From contig NZ_JAAXLA010000074.1 in assembly GCF_012911935.1 (NCBI RefSeq), positions 1 to 34,816 of the forward strand: a stretch of 34,816 nt of DNA. The letters run 5' to 3'. The translations under genes and the position numbers were made by a program. A model generated the notes under the pieces. It saw only the letters and a list, made by a program, of their open reading frames with translations, did no database searches and was not told the DNA's origin. How positions within the stretch are numbered: position 1 is the stretch's first letter; each line of letters opens with the position of its first letter. This DNA is from Pseudonocardia acidicola. GTDB lineage: Bacteria > Actinomycetota > Actinomycetes > Mycobacteriales > Pseudonocardiaceae. This document shows, piece by piece, positions 16,565-24,335 of this stretch.

Positions 16565-16596
16565 TGCGCGGCCACGCGCGGGTGGGGCGTCGTCAT
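16561..16596 (-). other. Short leader ORF (11 codons) coupled to the TetR start
   Basis: ATG 16596 is preceded by a strong GGAGGT (16601-16606), encodes MTTPHPRVAAQ and ends in TGA that overlaps the TetR GTG start (GTGA). The TetR start itself has no good ribosome-binding site, so translation is probably coupled through this leader. A frameshift-free alternative start for TetR with that ribosome-binding site is not available. Confidence 0.5.
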
Positions 16597-16637
16597 GAAG
16601 ACCTCCAGTGGTCTGCGTCCGCACCGAACACAGGCCG

Positions 16638-16651
16638 AACAAGTGTTTGTG
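16638..16651. promoter_or_regulatory. Operator palindrome AACAA-N4-TTGTG (copy 3, one mismatch)
   Basis: AACAAGTGTTTGTG, one mismatch from the consensus. It is in the 86-bp gap between the PucR gene end (16683) and the leader ORF of the TetR gene, consistent with negative autoregulation of that TetR. Confidence 0.7.
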
Positions 16652-16682
16652 TATGCGGTCTCGGTGTCAAGCTGAGGGTGTC

Positions 16683-17828
16683 CTAAGTGGCCGATCGGGT
16701 GTCGCGGATGCCGGCGTACTCCAGGGCCCACCACACCTCGACGAGGGTGTCGGTGTCCGCGAGGTCGGAGCCGGTCAGCTGCTGGTACCGCTCCAGCCGG
16801 TACCGCACCGTGTTCTCGTGTACCGACAGTGCCTTCGCCGTCGCCTTGACCGATCGGCGGAGGTGGAGGTGGTCGCGCACCGTCGCCAGCAGCTCCCGGC
16901 CGGAGCGGGTCGGCTCCAGCTCGGCGACGTAGCGGCGATACAACAGCTCGCCAAGGTCGATCTGCTGCTCGACGGCGACGCGCACCGAGAGCGAGGAGCG
17001 GTCGACGACGCCGACGCGGCCGTAGCGCAGCGCCACGGTCAGCACGCGGGTCGCCTCGGCGAAGGCTCTTGGGACGTCGGCCAGCGGGACCGGGCCGGCG
17101 ACGGCGATGACGGCATCGTCGAGTGGTCCCGGGCGGCCCGCGACGATCCCCGCGACGTCCTCGTCGGTGGGGGCCACCAGTGGACGCCCGGGTCCTCGCG
17201 CCTCGATGTGCCGGGCCAGCTGGTGCAGAGCGCCGGGCCGGGGACGGCCGCGGATCACCCAGTACTCCCGCTCGGGCAGCACGGCGTGCACCGCGCCGCC
17301 TTCGACGAGCTCTGCCGGCTCCACGCCCCCCGCGAGCAGGCGTTGGAGCAGCGCCATTCGGTTCCGCTCGTCCCGGCGCGCAGCGTCGATGTCCACCTGT
17401 TGGCGCGCGGTGACCAGCACATCGCTGTAACGGTCGGTCAGGTCCCACAGCCGGCGTGTGCCGGCGAGCACCGAGGTGGCGTCGGCGCCGACCGCGGTCG
17501 CCTCCTCGATGAACGCGTCGCGGAGCAGGGCGAGCACGGTCCGGTAGGCGCCGACCACGTCCTCGGACGGCACGCCCTGCAGTGCCCGGCGCTGGCCGGA
17601 GATGCGCTCGTCCTCCTCGATGTGCCCGGGCAGGGCGTCGTGCTGCTCGAGAGTGGCGACGACACGCGCGACGTTGCGGTGGCACGAACGGAGCAGGTCG
17701 TCGTCGGGGACGCGGTCGTACGACCGGACCCGGCGCAGCGCCGCGAGCTGCTGCGCCACGAGCTCATCGGTCCGCAGCCGCATTCGTTCCGCGACCGTTC
17801 GGAGGAGCCGATCGCTGTCGACGTGCAT
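16683..17828 (-). CDS. PucR/CdaR-family transcriptional regulator
   Basis: A 381-residue PucR-type regulator. The N-terminal helical sensory part and central GGDEF-like/CdaR region carry no strong motif. The C-terminus has the diagnostic PucR HTH: RRSVKATAKALSVHENTVRY followed by RLERYQQLTG. Such proteins often activate catabolic genes in response to metabolites. The start is ATG 17828, with GAGG 5 nt upstream. It is divergent from the acyl-CoA synthetase starting at 17924, which is its most likely target. The 95-bp gap has no copy of the AACAA-N4-TTGTT palindrome, so this pair may form a separate control unit. Confidence 0.9.
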   Translation of the reverse strand: MHVDSDRLLRTVAERMRLRTDELVAQQLAALRRVRSYDRVPDDDLLRSCHRNVARVVATLEQHDALPGHIEEDERISGQRRALQGVPSEDVVGAYRTVLALLRDAFIEEATAVGADATSVLAGTRRLWDLTDRYSDVLVTARQQVDIDAARRDERNRMALLQRLLAGGVEPAELVEGGAVHAVLPEREYWVIRGRPRPGALHQLARHIEARGPGRPLVAPTDEDVAGIVAGRPGPLDDAVIAVAGPVPLADVPRAFAEATRVLTVALRYGRVGVVDRSSLSVRVAVEQQIDLGELLYRRYVAELEPTRSGRELLATVRDHLHLRRSVKATAKALSVHENTVRYRLERYQQLTGSDLADTDTLVEVWWALEYAGIRDTRSAT

Positions 17829-17923
17829 CGCCACCTCGGTTTGTGGAGAACTCTATTTTGCAGGGACGGATCCCGTGGATCTTCCATATCTTTGGGGCTA
17901 CTGACGCTCCTAGCCTTCCGGGC

Positions 17924-19474
17924 ATGGATGACACCGTGACCACGACCGCGGCTCAGGTGCTCTGGGACGCGGCACGGCGGTACCCCGACCGGCCCTGCGT
18001 CACGGACCTCGACGCGGCCGGCGGGCCGGCGACCCTGACCTACGCGCAGCTCGTCGAGCGCGTGGCCGCGCTGGCCGGCGGGCTACGGGCTCGCGGGCTG
18101 CGCGAGGGCGACCGGGTCGCGCTGCTGCAGCACAACAGCCACGCCTACGTGGAGAGCTACCTCGCGGCGATCGCCGCAGGCCTGGTCGTCGTGCCGCTGA
18201 ACGTGCGGCTGGTGCGCGACGACTACCTGCACATGCTCACCGACTCGGGCAGCCGGCTGCTGGTGACGACCGAGGAGTTCGTGTCCCGGGTGCCCGAACT
18301 CGGCACGGTGGCCGGACTGGATCTCGTGCGGGTCGACACCGGCCACGGGTTGGCCGGGCTCGCTACCGAGGGGGCCCCGGTGGCCGCGCCCGCACCCGCG
18401 GCCGGCGGGAACCCGGCGAGCCTGATGTACACCAGTGGCACCACGGGTTCGCCGAAGGCGGTCGTGCTGAGCCACGACTCGTGGCGCAGCGTCGCCGACC
18501 GGGCCGTCGAGGTGCTCGGCATGGGCGGGGACGAGGTGACGCTGCACGTCGCGCCGCTGACCCACGGCGCGGGCTTCCTCCTGCTGCCCACGCTCATGCT
18601 CGGCGGGCACAACGTGCTCTGCCGGTCCTACGACGCGGCGCGCACTCTGGAGATCTTCGTCGAGCAGGGCGTCACCGGACTGTTCGTCGTGCCGTCGATG
18701 ATCCGCATGATGCTCGACGCCCGGCCGGTGGGATGGTCGGTCCCACCCTCCCTGCGCCGGCTGTACTACGCGGGATCGCCGATCGATCCCGAGACGATGC
18801 GCGACGCCACCGAGGCGTTCGAGGGGCGACTGGTGCAGTCGTTCGCGCAGATGGAGTCCCCGATGTTCTTCACAGTGCTCGATCAAGAGGATCACCGCCG
18901 CATCCTGGCCGACCCGGCGTCACCGCTGGTGCGCTCGGCCGGCCGCGTGCTGCCCGGGGTCGAGCTGAGGATCGTCGACGACGCGGACGAGGACCTGCCC
19001 ACGGGCGAGCCCGGGGAGATCCTGGCCCGCGCCCCGCAGGCGATGAGCGGGTACTGGAACCGGCCGGAGGACACCGCTGCGGTGCTGGCCGGCGGCTGGC
19101 TGCACACCGGGGACATCGGCCACCTCGACGGCGACGGGTACCTGCACATCGTCGACCGCAAGAAGGACATGATCGTGACCGGCGGGTCCAATGTGTACGC
19201 CCGCGAGGTGGAGGAGGTGCTGGCGGAGCTGCCGGCGGTCAAGGAGGCGGCCGTGATCGGTCTGCCGCACCGCGTCTGGGGCGAGGCGGTCACCGCGGTC
19301 CTGGTCCCGGCCGGTGCCGACCGCGACAGCGACGCGGTGATCGAGGCGTGCCGGGCCCAGCTGGCCGGCTACCGGGTGCCCAAGCAGGTGCTCTGGGTCG
19401 ACGACCTGCCCCGCAACGCCTACGGCAAGGTGCTCAAGCGCCGGCTGCGGGAGCAGTTCACGACGGCCGGATAG
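17924..19474 (+). CDS. Acyl-CoA synthetase (AMP-forming, ANL superfamily)
   Basis: A 516-residue adenylate-forming acyl-CoA ligase of the FadD/long-chain-type group. It has P-loop YTSGTTGSPKAVVLSH, a short A5 region (QSFAQMESPM, less acidic than the usual YGxTE), A8 hinge TGDIGHLDGDGYLHIVDRKK with MIVTGGSNVYAREVE, and catalytic Lys in RNAYGKVLKR. All key motifs are intact. It starts at ATG 17924, is divergent from the PucR regulator and monocistronic, and ends 15 bp before the convergent TetR gene. The unusual A5 (Gln-Met-Glu in place of the Tyr-Gly-x-Thr-Glu signature) may point to an atypical acid substrate. Confidence 0.92.
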   Translation: MDDTVTTTAAQVLWDAARRYPDRPCVTDLDAAGGPATLTYAQLVERVAALAGGLRARGLREGDRVALLQHNSHAYVESYLAAIAAGLVVVPLNVRLVRDDYLHMLTDSGSRLLVTTEEFVSRVPELGTVAGLDLVRVDTGHGLAGLATEGAPVAAPAPAAGGNPASLMYTSGTTGSPKAVVLSHDSWRSVADRAVEVLGMGGDEVTLHVAPLTHGAGFLLLPTLMLGGHNVLCRSYDAARTLEIFVEQGVTGLFVVPSMIRMMLDARPVGWSVPPSLRRLYYAGSPIDPETMRDATEAFEGRLVQSFAQMESPMFFTVLDQEDHRRILADPASPLVRSAGRVLPGVELRIVDDADEDLPTGEPGEILARAPQAMSGYWNRPEDTAAVLAGGWLHTGDIGHLDGDGYLHIVDRKKDMIVTGGSNVYAREVEEVLAELPAVKEAAVIGLPHRVWGEAVTAVLVPAGADRDSDAVIEACRAQLAGYRVPKQVLWVDDLPRNAYGKVLKRRLREQFTTAG

Positions 19475-19489
19475 CCCGGCCCCGGCCCG

Positions 19490-20098
19490 CTAGGGCTGGA
19501 GTCCCGAAAGGACATGGTCGGCAAGGGCGTCGCCGATCTCTTCGGGGGGCATCGGTCCGCCGGGGGAGTACCACTGCGCGGCGGCGTTGAGCATCCCGAT
19601 GGTCGCGAGGACGGCAATCCGGGGGCTACGCACCTGCCGGAACTCCCCGGACTCGACACCGTCCCGCACGATGGTCGTGAACGCCTGCTCGTAGCGCTGC
19701 CGCAGATCGACGATGCGCTGCTGATTCTCCGGACTCAGATAGGTCCACTGGTTGAAGGCGACCCTGGTCTGCTCGAGCGTGGTGGCGAGCACCCGCATGT
19801 GCGCCCTGATCGCCTCCCGCATGCGCACGCCCGCCGGCTCGCTCGCCGCGGCGACCGGTTCGATCTGGTCGAGGTAGTTCTGGATGCCTCGCTCCACGAT
19901 CCTGAGGAGCAGGTCCTCCTTGCTCGAGATGTGGACGTACAGGCTGCCGGGCAGGATGCCGACGGCCTCGCCGATGTCGCGCATGCCGACGACCGGGTAG
20001 CTCCGCTCGCCGAACAGGCGGACCGCTTCCTGCTCGATGACCTCGGCCGAGACCGGCCCCGAGCCCGAACGCACGCCGCGTTCCCTGCGCCTCGCCAC
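19490..20098 (-). CDS. TetR/AcrR-family transcriptional regulator (second copy)
   Basis: A 202-residue TetR regulator, paralogous to the one at 15944. The recognition region GMRDIGEAVGILPGSLYVHI with SSKEDLLLRIVERG closely matches TMRDIARAVGILPGSLYAHI of that protein, so both may read the same operator. The C-terminal part (NQWTYLSPENQQRIVDLRQR) also resembles the first. The start is GTG 20098 with AGGAGG about 8 nt upstream. The operator at 20227-20240 lies between it and the divergent broken transporter operon. Confidence 0.9.
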   Translation of the reverse strand: MARRRERGVRSGSGPVSAEVIEQEAVRLFGERSYPVVGMRDIGEAVGILPGSLYVHISSKEDLLLRIVERGIQNYLDQIEPVAAASEPAGVRMREAIRAHMRVLATTLEQTRVAFNQWTYLSPENQQRIVDLRQRYEQAFTTIVRDGVESGEFRQVRSPRIAVLATIGMLNAAAQWYSPGGPMPPEEIGDALADHVLSGLQP

Positions 20099-20204
20099 TG
20101 ATCGACCTCCTGCCGTGAACAGGGCCGATCGTGCGGTCGTTCGCCTCGCGGCTCGGCCCTGCTGGCCATTCCCACCCTGGGCAGGTGGGCTTACGCGTCC
20201 CCGA

Positions 20205-20218
20205 CACTCGAACGAGTG
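20205..20218. promoter_or_regulatory. Second type of palindrome, CACTCG-AA-CGAGTG
   Basis: A perfect 6+6 bp inverted repeat with a 2-nt centre, 9 bp from the AACAA-N4-TTGTC site in the same intergenic region. A hairpin-capable CCCACC/GGTGGG pair (20171-20176, 20184-20189) lies nearby. It could be another regulator's operator; no other copy was noticed in the window. Confidence 0.4.
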
Positions 20219-20226
20219 GCTGGTTC

Positions 20227-20240
20227 AACAAACAGTTGTC
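20227..20240. promoter_or_regulatory. Operator palindrome AACAA-N4-TTGTC (copy 4, one mismatch)
   Basis: AACAAACAGTTGTC. It sits 20 bp upstream of the ATG (20260) of the broken ABC-transporter binding-protein gene and 129 bp upstream of the second TetR start, so it can serve either direction. Confidence 0.7.
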
Positions 20241-20259
20241 AACGATAAGGGAAGATCCG

Positions 20260-20700
20260 ATGACGCTCGCGAAGGCTCGGCGGACCAGTCTCTCGGTGCT
20301 GATCGCCGCATTGACGGTCGGTTGCTCCGCCGCGTGCGGACAGGGGCCGCGCCAACCGGCGCCTCCCGCCCGATCCGGATCGGCGTCGTCGGCCGGCTCG
20401 CCCTCGGGGGGGAGACCACCTGCGAGCCCGCCAGCTCGAGGCCGACGGGATGAACGCGGCAGGCGGCATCGCCGGTCGCCAGGTGAAGCGCCATGCACCG
20501 GGATGCGACCCGGGAGAACGTCGACGCCTTCGACGGCACCTGGAGCAATGGTGTCGCCGCCACGGTGATTGAGACGACCGCACGCTACGGGAAGCTCAAC
20601 CGGGACATGAACGCGTTCGACAACGGCCTCACGCGATCCATCGAGCACGAGGGCACGTTCCACAGAACGCCGATCACGATTCGGCAGATGGCGGCGCTCG
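20260..20700 (+). pseudogene. Branched-chain-type ABC substrate-binding lipoprotein, broken
   Basis: ATG 20260 opens a lipoprotein signal sequence (KARRTSLSVLIAALTVGCSAACG) with a plausible lipobox Cys. The mature part breaks into other frames almost at once: RPIRIGVVGRLALGGE, then QLEADGMNAAGGIAGRQVK, both typical of the Peripla_BP_6 (LivK/urea/amide-type) N-terminus. A second piece around 20570-20650 (ARYGKLNRDMNAFDNGLTRS) resembles the family's C-terminal region. Most of the middle is deleted. It was the first gene of a plus-strand uptake operon controlled by operator copy 4. Confidence 0.65.
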
Positions 20701-20714
20701 CGCAGTCGGCCCGC

Positions 20715-20905
20715 GTGATCGGCACGACCGTGCGCCGAACGCTGTCCGATTGGGGCATCACCGTGCTGCTGTCGAGCAGAACCTGGTCGAGGCCCTGCAG
20801 ACGTCGTCCGGGTGCGTCTCGAGCAGGGGCGGCTCACCCAGCGGGGATCGGTCCGTGACCTGCTCGAGGACGAGGCGGTGCAAGCGGCATCCCTCGGTAT
20901 GAGGA
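20715..20905 (+). pseudogene. Remnant of branched-chain-type ABC ATP-binding protein (LivF-like C-terminus)
   Basis: Reading across one or two frame breaks gives GITVLL, then VEQNLVEALQ, then LEQGRLTQRGSVRDLLEDEA and VQAASLGM. This is the C-terminal end of LivF-type ATPases (LLVEQN..., VLEQGR..., the H-loop downstream part and the last helix). Walker A and B are absent. Together with the binding-protein remnant just upstream, it shows that the intervening permease and ATPase genes were deleted and the two operon ends fused. Confidence 0.6.
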
Positions 20906-20923
20906 TTCCGCCGACCCGGCTGA

Positions 20924-21391
20924 TCAAGGCGGTGGCGGTGCCGTCCAGTTCGAGGCGAGGATGGCGCCGGCCAGGGTCGACCCGGTGAAGGACGTGAACC
21001 GGCGTGACCGGAAGGCCCACCGGCCGTCCTCTCGCGCGAACTCGTCGTCGTACCGACCGATGGCGACGAGGCGCACGGCGTCCTCGCCGATGCCGACGAC
21101 CTGCACGTACGCCGTTCCCCGTGCGGTGCCGGGCCGCCCGCCGGCCTCGACGACCATGGACGAGACGAGGTGCCGGTTGCCCGTGCCCCGCGCCGCCGCG
21201 GCCGTGACCAGTTCGGCCAGCGCCGCCCGGCCGCGGACCGGTTCGGCCCCTGGCCGGACGAACTCGCCGTCGGCAGTGAACAGCTGCGCGAGCTCGCCGG
21301 ACCTGCCCTCGTCGAAGGCGTGGGTGTAGCGGGCGTACAGCTCGTGGAGCTCGAGCCGGGCGACGGCATCGAGCGTGTCCGAAAGGGTCAT
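20924..21391 (-). CDS. SnoaL/NTF2-like protein
   Basis: A 155-residue alpha+beta cone-fold protein of the SnoaL-like group: HELYARYTHAFDEGRSGELA, LFTADGEFVRPG, GRAALAEL, RHLVSSMVVE, then GRYDDEFAREDGRWAFRSRR. This group includes small isomerases, dehydratases and hydroxylase accessories that act on polycyclic substrates; the exact reaction cannot be read. Its ATG at 21391 overlaps the stop of the FAD reductase (ATGA). It is the last gene of the operon CaiB, ligase, reductase, SnoaL. Confidence 0.85.
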   Translation of the reverse strand: MTLSDTLDAVARLELHELYARYTHAFDEGRSGELAQLFTADGEFVRPGAEPVRGRAALAELVTAAAARGTGNRHLVSSMVVEAGGRPGTARGTAYVQVVGIGEDAVRLVAIGRYDDEFAREDGRWAFRSRRFTSFTGSTLAGAILASNWTAPPPP

Positions 21392-22575
21392 CCAGCCACC
21401 TCCGCGACGGTCGGCCGGGCCTTGCGCAGCTCCACCCGGCTGCGCAGAAACCCGCGGGGATTGTTCGCGGCGAAGACGCCCGTGGTGCGGCCACCGCTAC
21501 GGTAGTGCGCCACGAACGAGTCGGATTCCAGGTCGCCGTCGACGACGGTGAACTCGGCATCGGGGGCGATGCGGCCGACGAACTGCAGCCGCAGGTCGTA
21601 CTGATCGGACCAGAAGAAGCCGTCGTCGGGCAGCGATGGCTGCTCCAGGTCGAGCACCGCGTGCGCGGCCCGGCGGGCGCTGTCGCCCGCGGCGGTCCAG
21701 TGTCCGATCAACACCGGGCCCCGCTCGGTGCGGTGGCAGACGACGTCGCCGGCCCCGAACACGTCGGGCAGGTTCGTGCGGCCGGCTTCGTCGCACACGA
21801 GGCCGCCGTCGACCTCGAGGCCGGCCGCGGCCAGCCAGTCGAGGTCGCGCACGACGCCGACGCCGACAACGACCGCGTCCGCATCGACGGTCGAGCCGTC
21901 GGCCAGGTGCAGCCGCTCGCCGCCGCCCGGGGCGTCGGCGGCACCGGTCGCCGTGGTGCCGCAGCGGAAGTCCACGCCCCGCGCCACGTGCCGCGCCTGC
22001 AGCCACGCCGCCACCTCGGGTCCCACAGCGCCCAGCAGCGGTGCCGGCTGCGCCTCCACGACCGTCACCGGGCAGTCCCGCGTGCGCGCGGTGGCGGCGA
22101 CCTCCAGGCCGATGAAGCCTCCGCCCACCACCGCGACGGGCCTGCCCTCGCGGACGACGGCGGCGAGCCGCCGCGAGTCCTCGGCCGTGCGCAGCGCGAA
22201 CGCCCCCGGCCGGTCGCGCAGGGCCGGCAGTTGGCGGGCACCCGCCCCGGTGGCGATCACCAGCCGGTCGTAGGGGACGGCGGTGCCGCCCGCGAGCGTG
22301 ACCGTCCGGACCGCGGGGTCGAGGGCCACCACCTGGCTGTCGAGCCGGAGGTCCGCACCGAGATCCGCGTAGCCGGTCGGGGGGAGCAATCGGAGTGCGT
22401 CGTCGGGGAGGGTGCCGAGCAGGTGATTCTTCGACAGCGGGGGCCGGTCGTAGGGCGGCTCCGACTCGGCGGAGAGGATGAGGAGCTCGCCGCGATGCCC
22501 CAGGTCGTGCAGGGCCTGCGCGGTGCGCACGGCCGCGAGACCGCCGCCCACGACCACGACACGGGGCCCGCTCAC
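21388..22575 (-). CDS. FAD-dependent ferredoxin reductase (CamA/BphA4-like)
   Basis: A 395-residue NAD(P)H:ferredoxin/rubredoxin reductase. It has the FAD-binding dinucleotide fold at the N-terminus (VVVVGGGLAA), YDRPPLSK, and the NAD-binding fold VAVVGGGFIGLEVAATA. The second FAD contact is NLPDVFGAGDV, and a C-terminal reductase domain carries FFWSDQYDLRLQFVG. It should pass electrons from NAD(P)H to the ferredoxins beside the Rieske oxygenase and the P450. It is the only reductase in the window, though in a different operon. The start GTG 22575 overlaps the ligase stop (GTGA). Confidence 0.92.
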   Translation of the reverse strand: MSGPRVVVVGGGLAAVRTAQALHDLGHRGELLILSAESEPPYDRPPLSKNHLLGTLPDDALRLLPPTGYADLGADLRLDSQVVALDPAVRTVTLAGGTAVPYDRLVIATGAGARQLPALRDRPGAFALRTAEDSRRLAAVVREGRPVAVVGGGFIGLEVAATARTRDCPVTVVEAQPAPLLGAVGPEVAAWLQARHVARGVDFRCGTTATGAADAPGGGERLHLADGSTVDADAVVVGVGVVRDLDWLAAAGLEVDGGLVCDEAGRTNLPDVFGAGDVVCHRTERGPVLIGHWTAAGDSARRAAHAVLDLEQPSLPDDGFFWSDQYDLRLQFVGRIAPDAEFTVVDGDLESDSFVAHYRSGGRTTGVFAANNPRGFLRSRVELRKARPTVAEVAG

Positions 22576-24335
22576 GACGACGCCACCGCAGCGCCGGCCG
22601 CCGGTACCGCCGCGCGCTGGTCGAGCAGCGCGACGGCGCGCTCGACGAGCTGGAACTTCCGGACCTTGCCGGTGGCCGTCACCGGCAGCGAGTCGGCGTC
22701 GGTGAACAGCACGGCCGCCGGAACCTTGAACCGGGCCAACCGGCTCGCGCAGTACTTGATGATCTCCTCCTCGGTGGGCGTGCGGTTTCCGGGGACGATC
22801 CAGACGCAGCCCACCTCGCCCATGCGCGGATGCGGGATGCCGATGACGTGTGCGATGGCCACGTCCGGGTGCTCGATCAGCACCTGTTCCACCTCGCCGG
22901 GCAGGACCAGCTCGCCGCCGCAGCGGTAGGACTCCTTCTTGCGTCCGGTGAGCGTCAGGTAGCCCTGCTCGTCGATGTGGCCGAGGTCTCCGGTGCGCAT
23001 CCAGCCGTCCTCGGTGAAGAGCGCGGCCGTCTCCGCGGGCTTGTTGTAGTACCCGCGGGTGATGATGGGCCCGCGCACCACGAGCTCGCCGATCTTGCCG
23101 GGCGGCATGGTCTCCCCGGTCGCGGAGTCCACGGCCTTGTACACGGCGAGCAGGCCGCCCAGCTCGGGGTCCCCCGCGACACCGGCGGGCTTGAAGCAGC
23201 CGTTGGTCGCCTTCAGCCGGTCGAGCGGGTCGCCGGGCTGGGTGCAGGTGGTGGAGGCAGTGGTCTCGGTCTGGCCGTACGCGGTGAAGATCTCGTCGAC
23301 GCCGAGGAGCTCGTACATCTGCTCCCACATGTCCGGGGCGTGCGCTCCGCCGGAGGAGAACATCGTCCGCAGCGAGGACAGGTCGTACTCGCCGTTGCGG
23401 GCCGCCTCGAGGATCACGGTGGTCATCGCGGGCACGCAGATCAGCTCGTCGATGCGGTGCCGGCCGATGTCGCGCAGCGTGCGGTCGGCGTCGAACACCG
23501 CGTGCGGGCAGACGGCGCCGCCGACGAACAGGGCGGCGAGCGTGCCCTCGATGTAGCCGAAGACGTGGTAAATGGGTAGCGCGAAGAGCATCCGCCTCGC
23601 GTCGCCGAAGGCGCGGGTGTAGGCGCTGGCGTACGCGGTGCGCAGTACCGCGTCGTGCTGGAGCATCACGCCCTTCGCCGCGCCCGTCGTACCCGAGGTG
23701 TAGAGCAGGTCCGAGGTCGCGAACGGGTCGGCAGCGGCGGTGCGGGCGCTCACCTCGGCGTCGGGGACCGCCGCGCCGAGCTCGATGAGCTCGTCGAGGG
23801 AGCGGCCGCGCTCCGGTGGGCCGGCCGTACCGTGGACGAACACGTGCCGCAGGCGGGGCAGCGCGTCGCCGCCCGCGGCGGTCTCCCAGCCGGGGGCGAT
23901 CCGGTCGAGCGCAGCGAGGTAGTCGAGGTCGCGGAACCGGTCCATCGTGATCAGGACGGTCGAGTCTGACTGCCGCAACACGTAGCCGAGCTCCTCGTGC
24001 CGGAGCAGGAAGTTGATCGACACCGACACCGCGCCCACCCGGGCGACCGCGAACTTCAGCGCGATGACCTCCGGCAGGTTCGCCATGTCCACCGCGACGT
24101 GGTCGCCCGGCTGGATCCCGACGGTGATGAGACCGGCGGCGAGCCGGCCGGACCAGGCGGCGATGTCCGCGTAGGTGTAGGTCCGGTCGTCGCCGAGCAC
24201 GAGCGGCCGATCGGGGTACTGCGCGGCGACCGCGTCGAGAAGTTGGGCGGTGGTGCGGGGGGCCCAGGTGGGGTGGCTGGTCTCGAGCGCCGCGCGGCGC
24301 TCGGTGGCGGTCGGGGCGGTGGTCAGATCGGTCAT
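22572..24335 (-). CDS. Acyl-CoA synthetase (AMP-forming, ANL superfamily)
   Basis: A 587-residue ligase with the complete ANL motif set: YTSGTTGAAKGVMLQH (P-loop), AYGQTETTAS (A5), MRTGDLGHIDEQGYLTLTGRKK (A8), and catalytic Lys in VTATGKVRKFQL. The Ala-rich C-terminal tail of about 20 residues is unusual but probably not functional. The ATG at 24335 overlaps the stop of the upstream CaiB gene and its stop overlaps the reductase start, so four genes are translated as one coupled unit. Its acid substrate probably belongs to the same pathway as the CaiB transferase; this is inference. Confidence 0.92.
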   Translation of the reverse strand: MTDLTTAPTATERRAALETSHPTWAPRTTAQLLDAVAAQYPDRPLVLGDDRTYTYADIAAWSGRLAAGLITVGIQPGDHVAVDMANLPEVIALKFAVARVGAVSVSINFLLRHEELGYVLRQSDSTVLITMDRFRDLDYLAALDRIAPGWETAAGGDALPRLRHVFVHGTAGPPERGRSLDELIELGAAVPDAEVSARTAAADPFATSDLLYTSGTTGAAKGVMLQHDAVLRTAYASAYTRAFGDARRMLFALPIYHVFGYIEGTLAALFVGGAVCPHAVFDADRTLRDIGRHRIDELICVPAMTTVILEAARNGEYDLSSLRTMFSSGGAHAPDMWEQMYELLGVDEIFTAYGQTETTASTTCTQPGDPLDRLKATNGCFKPAGVAGDPELGGLLAVYKAVDSATGETMPPGKIGELVVRGPIITRGYYNKPAETAALFTEDGWMRTGDLGHIDEQGYLTLTGRKKESYRCGGELVLPGEVEQVLIEHPDVAIAHVIGIPHPRMGEVGCVWIVPGNRTPTEEEIIKYCASRLARFKVPAAVLFTDADSLPVTATGKVRKFQLVERAVALLDQRAAVPAAGAAVASS

